64,000 bases of DNA, from assembly GCF_014199305.1 (NCBI RefSeq), contig NZ_JACIJK010000010.1:124001-188000 (forward strand), read 5' to 3'. Position numbers and translations under genes: made by a program. The DNA comes from Sphingomonas aerophila. Its GTDB lineage: Bacteria; Pseudomonadota; Alphaproteobacteria; Sphingomonadales; Sphingomonadaceae. The notes beneath the pieces were generated by a model. It made no database searches. It saw nothing but the letters and a program-made list of their open reading frames with translations, and was not told where the DNA came from. This document shows, one piece after another, positions 31,243 through 39,299 of this stretch; position 1 is the stretch's first letter; every line of letters begins with the position of its first letter.

Positions 31243-33450
31243 TTACTCGTTCCCGTCTTCCTCATCCGGCGGGCGCCGGTCTTCACGGGGCGGGGGCGGC
31301 CCCTGCCGGTCGCGACCGCGGGCGGGACCGACGCTGATCGAGCCGTCGTCGCCGCGGCGAAGGTCGATGCCCAGGTCACGCAGGCTGTCCCCCGCAGTGC
31401 CGATCGCGTCGCCCACCGCCCGGTCGATCTGGTCGCCGACATCGGCACCGTCGATTACCGCTTCCGGATCGATCGCGTTCTCCTCGACCACCACCGGTGC
31501 GCGGACGGGGGCGATCCCCAGGCCCGCCACCATGAAATTGCGCCAGATCTGCGCGGGGATGCCGCCGCCATGAAGGCCGGGATTGGGAGTGTTGTTGTCA
31601 TTGCCGACCCAGACGCCCACGACCAGGTCGCCGGCCCAGCCAATGAACCAGGCATCCCGGCCCGATTGGGACGTGCCGGTCTTGCCGTAAGCGTCAATGG
31701 TCAGCCGTGCCTCTCGCCCCGTGCCGCGCAAGGACGAACCGAGCAGGGACTTCATCTCGTCCTGAATGTTGCCGGGCATCTGGCGCGTGCCGCCGGTCAG
31801 CGATTGATACCAGCTCTTGTCGCCATGTTCCTCCAGCCCGCGCGGGCGCACCGGATAGCGGCCATTGGCGATACCGGCATAGGCGGCGGTAAGCTCCAGC
31901 AACGTCACTTCCGACGTGCCAAGACCAATGGTCGCCTCGTTGGCGATGGGGGTGGAAATGCCGAGGTCGCGCGCCGCCTTGATCACGTTGCGCACGCCGA
32001 CCTGCTGGGTCAGCCGCGCCGCGGCAACATTGGACGAACGGGCAAAGGCGCGGGCGAGGCTGATCTCGCCCAGGTAGCGGCCATCATCGTTGCGCGGCTT
32101 CCACCCGGCGATCTCAACCGGTGAATCGTCCACGGTGGACGAGGGGGTCATCCCCGCGCGCATCGCGGCGAGGTACACGAACAGCTTGAAGGTCGAGCCG
32201 GGCTGTCGTTTGGCCTGTGTCGCCCGGTTGAACGGGCTGTCGACATAGGACCGGCCGCCCACCATCGCGACCACCTGGCCGTCAGGGCGCATCGCGACCA
32301 GCGCTGCCTGTGCCTGGCGCAGGCCAGCCTGGCGGATCACGCGTTCCGCCTGTCTTTGCAGCTTTGGGTCGAGAGTGGTGCGGACGCTCGCTTCGGTCTT
32401 GATCTCACCGGCCTGGTCGCGCGCTTCCGGCAGGACCCAATCGGCGAAGTACGTGCCGGACGGCACCTGTTGCGGCGCCCGCGCAAGCACGCGCTGCGGC
32501 TGCACCGCGCGGCCCTGCGCCGGGGTGAGGAAGCCCGCGTCGACCATGGCGCCGACCACGACCGCCTCTCGCTTGCGCGCGCCGGCCAGGTTGCCCGTGG
32601 GGGCCAGGCGCGATGGTGCCTTGACCAGCCCGGCCAACATCGCTGCCTGGCCGACGTTGAGCTTGTCGGGCGTGCGGCCAAAATAGTGCTTTGATGCCGC
32701 GGTCAGGCCGTAGACATTGTCGCCGAAGTACACGTTGGACAGGTAGCGCGACAGGATCTCGTTCTTGGACAGCCATGCTTCCAGCCAGAACGCAATCATG
32801 ACCTCGCGCAGCTTGCGTGCCGCGGTACGGTCGGAGTCCAGAAACGCGTTCTTCGCGAGCTGCTGCGTAATGGTCGAGCCGCCCTCCCGAACGCCGCCCG
32901 CGCCAACATTGTGCCAGGCCGCGCGCAGGATGCCACGCGGATCGATGCCCCAGTGCGAATTGAAGCGCCGATCCTCGATCGCCATGAATGCCTGCGCGAC
33001 ATGGGGCGGCAGCTTGGACGCGTCGACCGGGGTGCCGAGAATGGCGCCACGGCGGGCGATGGGGGTGCCATCGGACGCCAGGAGGGTGATCGAAGGTGGC
33101 GTTGGCGGCTTGAGCGAACGCGACAAGGGCGCCGTGACCGCAAGCCAGCCGATCGCGATGACCAGCAGAATAACGCTCAGACCCAGCCCGCGCATGATCC
33201 AGCGCAATGCCGTGCGCAGGCGCGAGCGTCGGCGCGGATAATCACCGCCATCATTGCCGCCGCTGCCACCACCACGACCTTCATCATCGCCCAGCACGGC
33301 ATCGTAGCCGTTGAGCTGACGCTGCAGTTCGTCACGCGAGTAGGAGCGGTAGGGGCGATCTTCCTCCTCCCACTCCGCCGCGTCGGGGGCGTAGCGAAGG
33401 GGGCGGGGATTGGCGTCGCGGTCGGGCCGGCGCGGGTCGAAGAGACTCAT
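31243..33450 (-). CDS. Penicillin-binding protein 1A family (transglycosylase/transpeptidase)
   Basis: Bifunctional class A PBP, 735 residues, periplasmic with one N-terminal anchor (about 83-105) after a charged, Gly/Asp-rich cytoplasmic stretch. GT51 domain with catalytic Glu in IEDRRFNSHWG near 157, GGSTITQQLAKN and YLSNVYFGDNVYG. Transpeptidase domain with GSTFK near 417 (nucleophile Ser), SSN near 455 and KTGTS near 588. The tail after 660 is acidic and Pro/Arg-rich. Polymerises and cross-links peptidoglycan. The stop is seven bases from the convergent membrane-protein gene. Confidence 0.95.
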   Translation of the reverse strand: MSLFDPRRPDRDANPRPLRYAPDAAEWEEEDRPYRSYSRDELQRQLNGYDAVLGDDEGRGGGSGGNDGGDYPRRRSRLRTALRWIMRGLGLSVILLVIAIGWLAVTAPLSRSLKPPTPPSITLLASDGTPIARRGAILGTPVDASKLPPHVAQAFMAIEDRRFNSHWGIDPRGILRAAWHNVGAGGVREGGSTITQQLAKNAFLDSDRTAARKLREVMIAFWLEAWLSKNEILSRYLSNVYFGDNVYGLTAASKHYFGRTPDKLNVGQAAMLAGLVKAPSRLAPTGNLAGARKREAVVVGAMVDAGFLTPAQGRAVQPQRVLARAPQQVPSGTYFADWVLPEARDQAGEIKTEASVRTTLDPKLQRQAERVIRQAGLRQAQAALVAMRPDGQVVAMVGGRSYVDSPFNRATQAKRQPGSTFKLFVYLAAMRAGMTPSSTVDDSPVEIAGWKPRNDDGRYLGEISLARAFARSSNVAAARLTQQVGVRNVIKAARDLGISTPIANEATIGLGTSEVTLLELTAAYAGIANGRYPVRPRGLEEHGDKSWYQSLTGGTRQMPGNIQDEMKSLLGSSLRGTGREARLTIDAYGKTGTSQSGRDAWFIGWAGDLVVGVWVGNDNNTPNPGLHGGGIPAQIWRNFMVAGLGIAPVRAPVVVEENAIDPEAVIDGADVGDQIDRAVGDAIGTAGDSLRDLGIDLRRGDDGSISVGPARGRDRQGPPPPREDRRPPDEEDGNE

Positions 33451-33557
33451 GAGTAGCCATGTGTATTACAGCGCTACGACACCGCCCGCAAGCGCGTCGG
33501 GCCGTTGCGCCATATCAGCGGCGACAGCGCGTGGCAAAGTGGGTATTCCAAGGGTCT

Positions 33558-34139
33558 ATGACTAACGTCTCCTCCCTTTCCCAGCCGCTGGTCGTCGGCA
33601 TCGGCGGCACCATCGGCGGGGTGTCCTCGACCGAACGGGCACTTCGGATCGCGCTGGACGCGGCATGTGGGCAAGGGTTCCGGACCCGGATGTTCGGCGG
33701 CGCCGACATGGCCAAGCTGCCGCTCTATGATCCGCGGGCGACCAGCCGCACGGCCGAAGAGCAGGCGTTCGTGGAGGCGGTGCGCTCCGCGTCGGCGGTG
33801 ATCATCTCCAGCCCGGGCTATCACGGCTCGATTTCCGGGGTGGTCAAGAACGCACTGGACCTGCTGGAGGAAACCGCCCGTGACGAGCGGCCCTACCTCG
33901 CCGACATGCCCGTGGGGCTGATCGCCACCGCTTATGGGTGGCAGGCGACAGGATCGACCATCGCCGCGCTTCGCTCGATCGTGCACGCCCTGCGCGGTTG
34001 GCCGACCCCGTTCGCCGCCGCGATCAACACGCAGTTGACCAAGTTCGACGACGATGGCGGCGTCAATGACCCCGCCGTGCTGGAGCAGTTGCGGCTGATC
34101 GGGCGCCAGGTCGCCCGGTTCGCGCCGCTCGCGGCCTGA
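33558..34139 (+). CDS. NADPH-dependent FMN reductase family protein
   Basis: 193-residue flavodoxin-fold protein. VVGIGGTIGGVSSTERALRIAL at the N-terminus binds the FMN phosphate; the loop SSPGYHGSISGVVKNALDLLEE (about 95-115) is the family signature; AYGWQATGSTIAALRSIV follows. Members reduce FMN or quinones with NADPH, often for two-component monooxygenases; no partner is adjacent. The frame is open to 33459, but the ATG at 33558 fits the family start. Divergent from the PBP1A gene. Confidence 0.88.
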   Translation: MTNVSSLSQPLVVGIGGTIGGVSSTERALRIALDAACGQGFRTRMFGGADMAKLPLYDPRATSRTAEEQAFVEAVRSASAVIISSPGYHGSISGVVKNALDLLEETARDERPYLADMPVGLIATAYGWQATGSTIAALRSIVHALRGWPTPFAAAINTQLTKFDDDGGVNDPAVLEQLRLIGRQVARFAPLAA

Positions 34140-34148
34140 CGGGACCGA

Positions 34149-34346
34149 TCAATCGGGGTTGGGGGCGATCGGCGCACCAAGCTTTGCCGCTGCGCGCCGT
34201 ACCTCCTCGTCGGTCGGTGCCTCCGGCGGGCCGTCCTCTCCCGGGAAGAGCGCGTCGTCCGGGATGCCCGGGCCGGTCCCCGCAATCGTGTCGTTGAGCG
34301 AATGGGCATTGGTGCCGTTGCTGATTCCGGTGTCGCGATCGGGCAT
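34149..34346 (-). CDS. Small acidic hypothetical protein
   Basis: 65 residues, ATG preceded by GAGGAGA at good spacing on the minus strand. The sequence is hydrophilic and Pro/Asp/Glu-rich (GIPDDALFPGEDGPPEAPTDEE) and ends in VRRAAAKLGAPIAPNPD. No domain recognised. The frame continues upstream, antisense to the SDR gene, but the ribosome site marks this start. Stop lies nine bases from the convergent flavin reductase stop. Confidence 0.65.
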   Translation of the reverse strand: MPDRDTGISNGTNAHSLNDTIAGTGPGIPDDALFPGEDGPPEAPTDEEVRRAAAKLGAPIAPNPD

Positions 34347-34500
34347 TGGTGGTCTCCTCGGCGCAACAACGATCGGCCACGCCGGCTGATCCGCCCAACC
34401 CGGTCGCGATTCGCCCAACAGCTTGCCGGCCGGGCCATCATTGGCGAAGGGCACGGCAGGGCGGGCCGAACGTTGAGCGCCGACTGTTAACGGAGTGAAC

Positions 34501-35271
34501 ATGGCAACGCAGACCAACGTCCCCAATGTGGTCCTCGTTACCGGGGCCAGCGCCGGCTTTGGCACCGCGATCGCGCGGCGGTTCGTGCAGGCGGGGGCGC
34601 GGGTGATCGCGACCGGGCGCCGGGTGGAGCGACTGGAATCCCTGCGCGACGAACTTGGCGACGCCGTCTTGCCCGTCGCCTTCGACATCGCCGATCGCGC
34701 TGCCATGGAGGGGGCCCTGGCCGGCCTGCCCGAGCAGTTCGGCGACATTGACTGCCTGGTCAACAATGCCGGCCTGGCGCTTGGCATGGGCAAGGCGCAG
34801 GAAGCCGACCCCGACGATTGGGATCGCATGATCGACACCAATTGCCGCGGCCTTGTTCAGATGACCCGCGTGGTGCTGCCCGGCATGATCGCGCGGGGGC
34901 GGGGTCATATCGTCAATCTGGGCTCGATCGCGGGGACCTATCCCTATCCCGGCGGCAACATCTATGGGGCGACCAAGGCGTTCGTGCGCCAGTTCAGCCT
35001 AAATCTTCGATCCGACTTGATGGGCACGCCCGTGCGCGTCACCAACATAGAGCCGGGCATGTGCGGCGGCACCGAGTTCTCCACCGTCCGCTTCAACGGT
35101 GATCAGGCGCGCGCCGACGCCCTATACGCGGGCATGCAGCCGCTGACCGCGGAGGACATCGCCGAAACGGTGATGTGGACCGCAACCCTGCCGGCGCATG
35201 TCAACATCAACACAGTGGAGATGATGCCGGTCGCTCAAAGCTTCGCCGGCTTCCAGGTCGCACGGGGCTGA
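34501..35271 (+). CDS. SDR family oxidoreductase (YdfG-like)
   Basis: 256-residue classical short-chain dehydrogenase. TGASAGFGTAIARRF (about 14-28) binds the cofactor, with ATGRRVERL following as in NADP-preferring forms; NNAGLALGMG; Ser of NLGSIAGTYPYPGG and Y-x-x-x-K in IYGATKAFVRQFS (about 158-162); NIEPGMCGGTEFS. This pattern fits YdfG, the NADP-dependent 3-hydroxy acid / malonic-semialdehyde reductase. GTG at 34495 is possible, but ATG 34501 sits behind GGAG. Confidence 0.9.
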   Translation: MATQTNVPNVVLVTGASAGFGTAIARRFVQAGARVIATGRRVERLESLRDELGDAVLPVAFDIADRAAMEGALAGLPEQFGDIDCLVNNAGLALGMGKAQEADPDDWDRMIDTNCRGLVQMTRVVLPGMIARGRGHIVNLGSIAGTYPYPGGNIYGATKAFVRQFSLNLRSDLMGTPVRVTNIEPGMCGGTEFSTVRFNGDQARADALYAGMQPLTAEDIAETVMWTATLPAHVNINTVEMMPVAQSFAGFQVARG

Positions 35272-35345
35272 AATCCACCTCCGGCGTGGGAGCGGGAACC
35301 GCAACGGCCCAGTGTCGATTTGTGACGGTGGAGGAATGACAATCG

Positions 35346-36083
35346 ATGCGAACAAGCGCCCTGGTCCAGCGGCTGGACCGCTACATCAAGTTGACGCCGG
35401 CCGAACGTGACGCGTTGGACTGGGCGGAACGCCGCGAAACAAAGGTTCCGGCCGGGGCGAAGTTGCTGATCGAGGGAGAGGAAAGCAACACGCTCTTTGT
35501 GGTCCAGATGGGCTGGTTCCACGCTGCCATCCGGCTGGCCAATGGCGGGCGGCAGATCCTGCGCTTCCACTTTCCCGGCGACCTGATGGGCACGTCCAGC
35601 ATGGCCTGGGCCTTTGCCGTTCATGATTTCACCGCGGTGTCGGACTGCATCGTGTCCGAACTCAGCAAGCCCAACCTTGGCCGGATATTCCGCGAGCAGC
35701 CGCGCTTGGCGGGCATGTTGTTCGCCATGAGCGCCGCGGAGAACGTCGCCTTGTCCGATCGGCTGACCTCCATTGGGCGGATGGACAGCGTGGAACGGGT
35801 GTCGACACTGATCCTCGACGTGCTCGCCCGGCTGCGGGTCACTGCGGGCGGGGTGGTCGACTCTTTCGATTTCCCGCTGACCCAGACCGACATCGGCGAC
35901 GCGGTCGGGCTGACCAAGGTCCATGTCAGCCGTACGCTCGGCAAGATGGAGGATCAGGGACTGATCGAGCGCAATGGCAAGCGGGTGAAGGTGCTGGACG
36001 AGGCCCGTATGATTACCATGACCGGCTTCATCGACCGCTATCACGAGATCGACTCGGAGTGGCTGATCACCGCGGAAGTGTGA
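35346..36083 (+). CDS. Crp/Fnr family transcriptional regulator
   Basis: 245 residues. N-terminal cyclic-nucleotide-type beta-roll (about 15-130; GAKLLIEGEESNTLFVVQMGWFHAA, LRFHFPGDLMGTSSM), a long dimer helix and a C-terminal winged helix (TQTDIGDAVGLTKVHVSRTLGKMEDQG, about 178-205). No FNR-type N-terminal cysteine cluster, and the cAMP-binding RxS signature is not evident, so the ligand is unknown. Faces gor, with a terminator hairpin between them. Confidence 0.92.
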   Translation: MRTSALVQRLDRYIKLTPAERDALDWAERRETKVPAGAKLLIEGEESNTLFVVQMGWFHAAIRLANGGRQILRFHFPGDLMGTSSMAWAFAVHDFTAVSDCIVSELSKPNLGRIFREQPRLAGMLFAMSAAENVALSDRLTSIGRMDSVERVSTLILDVLARLRVTAGGVVDSFDFPLTQTDIGDAVGLTKVHVSRTLGKMEDQGLIERNGKRVKVLDEARMITMTGFIDRYHEIDSEWLITAEV

Positions 36084-36086
36084 CAA

Positions 36087-36116
36087 TGCGCCCCCGGCCA
36101 ATTGGGCCGGGGGGCA
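36087..36116. terminator. Bidirectional hairpin between crp/fnr-type gene and gor
   Basis: GC-rich inverted repeat TGCGCCCCCGGCC ... GGCCGGGGGGCA around a 5-base loop (AATTG); 12 pairs with one bulged G. It fills the gap between two convergent stop codons (36083 and 36121). No clear U-run, as is usual in GC-rich alphaproteobacteria. Confidence 0.7.
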
Positions 36117-36120
36117 TCAC

Positions 36121-37470
36121 TCAGCGCAGCAAAACCAGTTCTTCCGCCATGGACGGGTGAAGCGCGACCGTGGCGTCGAAATCCGCCTTGGTCAGCCCCG
36201 CCTTCACCGCCACGGCGGCTGCCTGAAGGATTTCGGGAGCGTCCGGGCCGATCATGTGGATGCCGACCACGCGGTCGGTCTCCCCATCGCAGACCATCTT
36301 GTAGAGTGCGCGCTCCTGACGCCCGGCAAGCACGTTCTTCATTGGCCGGAAGTCCGACGAATAGACCTTCACGGACCCAAGCTTTTGCCGTGCCTGGCTT
36401 TCGGTCAGGCCGACGCCGGCAAGAGGCGGGTGACTGAACACAGCGCTCGGAATGCAGTTATAGTCGACCCGGGTCGGCTTGTTGCCATATTTCGTATCGG
36501 CAAAGGCCTGACCTTCGCGGATCGCGACGGGAGTCAGCTGAACGCGATTGGTGACATCGCCCACCGCATAGATTGACGGGCAGGACGAGCGATTGTCCTC
36601 GTCCACCCTGATCGCGCCCGTGTCGTCCAGTTCGACACCCGCACTTTCCAGCCCAAGCCCGCGCGTGTTGGGAACGCGCCCGGTCGCGAACATGACCATG
36701 TCCACCGTGATCGGCTCATGCCCGCTCATGTGCACGGTCAGGCAGCCATCGTCGTCGCGAACGATCTTCTCGAAAGTGGCATCGAAGCGGAAATCCAGCC
36801 CCTTCATCATCGAGATCTGAAGCAGCCGGTCGCGGATCTGAAGGTCATAGCCGCGCAGAATATCCTGCGTGCGGTTCATCAGCGTCACATGGGCGCCGAA
36901 CTGGTGAAAAATGCCGGCGAATTCGTTGGCAATATAGCCTGCGCCCGCGATCAGGATGCGGCGGGGCACCGCGTCGAGGTTGAACGCCTCGTTGGAGGTG
37001 ATGCCGAACTCCTTGCCCTCGACGTCGGGAATGGCGGGATGGGCGCCGACCGCCACCAGGATCGTTTCAGCCGTCACCTCGCGTCCGTCCGACAGGCGTA
37101 GCGAATGCGGGCCGGTCACCTCGGCACGGGCGTTGATGATCTCCACGCCGTGGTTGGTCAGCGTCTGCGTATAGGCGGCGTTCAGCCGGTCCACTTCCGC
37201 CAGGACATTGTCCCGCAGCGTCGGCCAGCTAAATTCGAGAGGATCGGGGACGTTCCACCCAAACTTCTTGGCGTCGCGCAGGTCCTCAGCAAAATGCGCG
37301 CCATACACCAGCAGCTTCTTGGGTACGCAGCCGCGAATCACGCAGGTGCCGCCGACCCGATATTCCTCCGCCACCGCGACCTTGGCGCCATGCGCCGCGG
37401 ACACCCGCGCGGCACGAGTGCCGCCCGAGCCCGCGCCAATGACGAACAGGTCGTAATCATAATCAGCCAT
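36121..37470 (-). CDS. gor: Glutathione-disulfide reductase
   Basis: Cytosolic FAD/NADPH enzyme keeping glutathione reduced; 449 residues. FAD motif LFVIGAGSGGTRAAR (about 8-22), redox pair in GGTCVIRGCVPKKL (about 41-54), NAD(P) site ILIAGAGYIANEFAGIF (about 170-186), YAVGDVTNRVQLTP, and the interface His-Glu near VALHPSMAEELV at the C-terminus. The start at 37470 (MADYDYDLF) is fixed by the FAD fold; the frame is open to 37533. Last gene of a minus-strand run after GH130. Confidence 0.95.
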   Translation of the reverse strand: MADYDYDLFVIGAGSGGTRAARVSAAHGAKVAVAEEYRVGGTCVIRGCVPKKLLVYGAHFAEDLRDAKKFGWNVPDPLEFSWPTLRDNVLAEVDRLNAAYTQTLTNHGVEIINARAEVTGPHSLRLSDGREVTAETILVAVGAHPAIPDVEGKEFGITSNEAFNLDAVPRRILIAGAGYIANEFAGIFHQFGAHVTLMNRTQDILRGYDLQIRDRLLQISMMKGLDFRFDATFEKIVRDDDGCLTVHMSGHEPITVDMVMFATGRVPNTRGLGLESAGVELDDTGAIRVDEDNRSSCPSIYAVGDVTNRVQLTPVAIREGQAFADTKYGNKPTRVDYNCIPSAVFSHPPLAGVGLTESQARQKLGSVKVYSSDFRPMKNVLAGRQERALYKMVCDGETDRVVGIHMIGPDAPEILQAAAVAVKAGLTKADFDATVALHPSMAEELVLLR

Positions 37471-37529
37471 GTACCGTGGGTCTTTCGAGGAATGTTCAAC
37501 AACCAAGGTCGGCACGCGCCGACCCCGCT

Positions 37530-38816
37530 TCAAGCAGGCTCCATGGCGCTCAACAGATCATCGACGCTGCCCACCGCGAACGCGCTGAACTCATCGCCGA
37601 TCGCGTAAGGCACCAGCAACTGTCGTTTATGCAGCAGCGCCCCGCAGCTATAGGTGACGTTGGGAACATAGCCGCCGCGCTGCTCTGCGGAGGGGAACAG
37701 CAGCGGCGAGGGCGTGCGCGCCAGCACCTTGGTCGGATCTTCCTTGTCGAGCAGGCACGCGCCAATGCAATAGCCGCGCACCAGGCCGACGCCGTGAGTG
37801 AAGACGAGCCAGCCCTCCTCGATCTCGATCGGGGAGCCGCAATTGCCGATCTGCACGAACTCCCATGGGTATTTGGGACCCATGATGCGGGTGCCGGTTT
37901 CCCAGGTGAACAGGTCGTCGGAGAAAAGGATGTACAGGTTCTCGCTGTCCTGCCGGCCCAGCATGGCGAACTGGCCGTTCACGCGCCGGGGGAACAGCGC
38001 CATGCCCTTGTACGCCGCCATCGCGCCAGTCAGCGCCCGCATCTCATAGGTGCGAAGGTCGATACCCCGCAGCAGCTCGGCCCGAGCATCCTTCCCGTCG
38101 AACGCGGTATAGGTGCCGATCACGCTCTGAACGCCGTCCAGGTCCGTAAAGTGGGTCAGCCGCAGGTCCTCGACGCCCTGGCGCTGGCTCGGCAGGATCG
38201 GGAAGATCACGGTTTCGGAGATGTTCTGGCTTTCCTCCGACCGCATCCGCACCCAGCCCTCGTTATCACTTTCGATCTGCGGCGGCACGCCCGCCGGGCT
38301 TGGCGGCTCGATGACCAATCCATGCCCTGCATCCCAGGTGCCGGTGCGGAAGGTGACGGACGAGATGTGCCCTTCACCAATCCCGCGAAGCGAGAGGATG
38401 AACCGGATCGAGTCGTCGTTGGGGTCCTGATCGGGGATCGTGACGATGCTGGGGTTGAACAGCGCCGCAGATTCAAACGCGTACTCCTGGCCGAAATAGG
38501 CGCCGAGAAGCAGTTGGTCGCGCTGCTCGGGCACGTCGAGGTCCCCCAGGTCGCCGCGCACCTCGTCGAAACGGCGCAGGAACATGCCATCAACGTCGCG
38601 ATGGCGCGGGCATAGCGCCTCGTACATCAGGTGCAGCATGCGATCCCGCGTTGTTGTGTCGAGCGCCATCAGCCGGTCTGCCACTTGGCGCATCCGGGGG
38701 GTGCGCCCCTCGGCAAAGGCGGCGGGGTAGCCGAACCCGAAGGGGCGGATAACGGTGCGCGACGGGTCAGGCTTGAGCTCGAGCGGCAGCTTGGTGAAGA
38801 CATCGGCAGCGTTCAT
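37530..38816 (-). CDS. GH130 family beta-mannoside phosphorylase/mannosidase-like protein
   Basis: 428 residues, five-bladed propeller family. FNPSIVTIPDQD (about 120-130), ALFPRRVNGQFAMLGRQDSEN (about 265-285), FVQIGNCGSPIEIEEGWLVFTHG and PNVTYSCGALLHKRQLLVPYA match the family signature blocks. GH130 enzymes either phosphorolyse beta-mannosides to mannose-1-phosphate or hydrolyse beta-1,2-mannosides; which applies is not clear from sequence. No signal peptide, so intracellular. The frame is open to 39116, but the ATG at 38816 (MNAADVF) fits. It follows DUF4174 and pgi. Confidence 0.85.
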   Translation of the reverse strand: MNAADVFTKLPLELKPDPSRTVIRPFGFGYPAAFAEGRTPRMRQVADRLMALDTTTRDRMLHLMYEALCPRHRDVDGMFLRRFDEVRGDLGDLDVPEQRDQLLLGAYFGQEYAFESAALFNPSIVTIPDQDPNDDSIRFILSLRGIGEGHISSVTFRTGTWDAGHGLVIEPPSPAGVPPQIESDNEGWVRMRSEESQNISETVIFPILPSQRQGVEDLRLTHFTDLDGVQSVIGTYTAFDGKDARAELLRGIDLRTYEMRALTGAMAAYKGMALFPRRVNGQFAMLGRQDSENLYILFSDDLFTWETGTRIMGPKYPWEFVQIGNCGSPIEIEEGWLVFTHGVGLVRGYCIGACLLDKEDPTKVLARTPSPLLFPSAEQRGGYVPNVTYSCGALLHKRQLLVPYAIGDEFSAFAVGSVDDLLSAMEPA

Positions 38817-38872
38817 GGGTTTCCTAACCGACTGGTGGATTAAAAGTGACCCGGGCGCCCCGCCGGGACGGG

Positions 38873-39274
38873 TCAGCGTCGGCCGGCGCGGCGCATCGGC
38901 ATGGCATCGATGGCGGACTGCAAGGCGTCGGGCGCGATCGGTGCGGCCTGGCGGATCGCGACATGTCCATCCTTGCCGATCAGCAGTGCTGCGAAGCCGT
39001 TGACCGGCAAGTGGTAGCGCGTACGCAGCGCGGCTGCGGTGTCGCGGACCCCCGACACCGTGGGCCCGGCGATTTCGACCACATGGAGGTCCCGCTCCGC
39101 AGCGCCTTCCTTCCACGCCGACAATATCCGACGCTGTTCCAGCAGGGCATGGTCGCCGGCGACGGGGGCCGCGACCAGCAGCACGCGTCGGTGCCAGCGC
39201 AGCTCGTCCATGCTGGGCGCTGCGGCGGCTGCAAGAAGCGGCACCGCAGCGGCGAGGAGGAGCAACGATTTCAT
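38873..39274 (-). CDS. DUF4174 family periplasmic protein
   Basis: 133 residues: signal peptide MKSLLLLAAAVPLLAAAAA, then DELRWHRRVLLVAAP and LLIGKDGHVAIRQAAPIAPDALQSAID, the two conserved blocks of DUF4174 (thioredoxin-like fold, no active cysteines here). Function unknown. It lies between pgi and GH130 on the same strand with gaps of 25 and 56 bases. The start at 39274 is set by the signal peptide. Confidence 0.8.
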   Translation of the reverse strand: MKSLLLLAAAVPLLAAAAAPSMDELRWHRRVLLVAAPVAGDHALLEQRRILSAWKEGAAERDLHVVEIAGPTVSGVRDTAAALRTRYHLPVNGFAALLIGKDGHVAIRQAAPIAPDALQSAIDAMPMRRAGRR

Positions 39275-39299
39275 GGCCGCCCCGACGCGCCCGCCCCGA

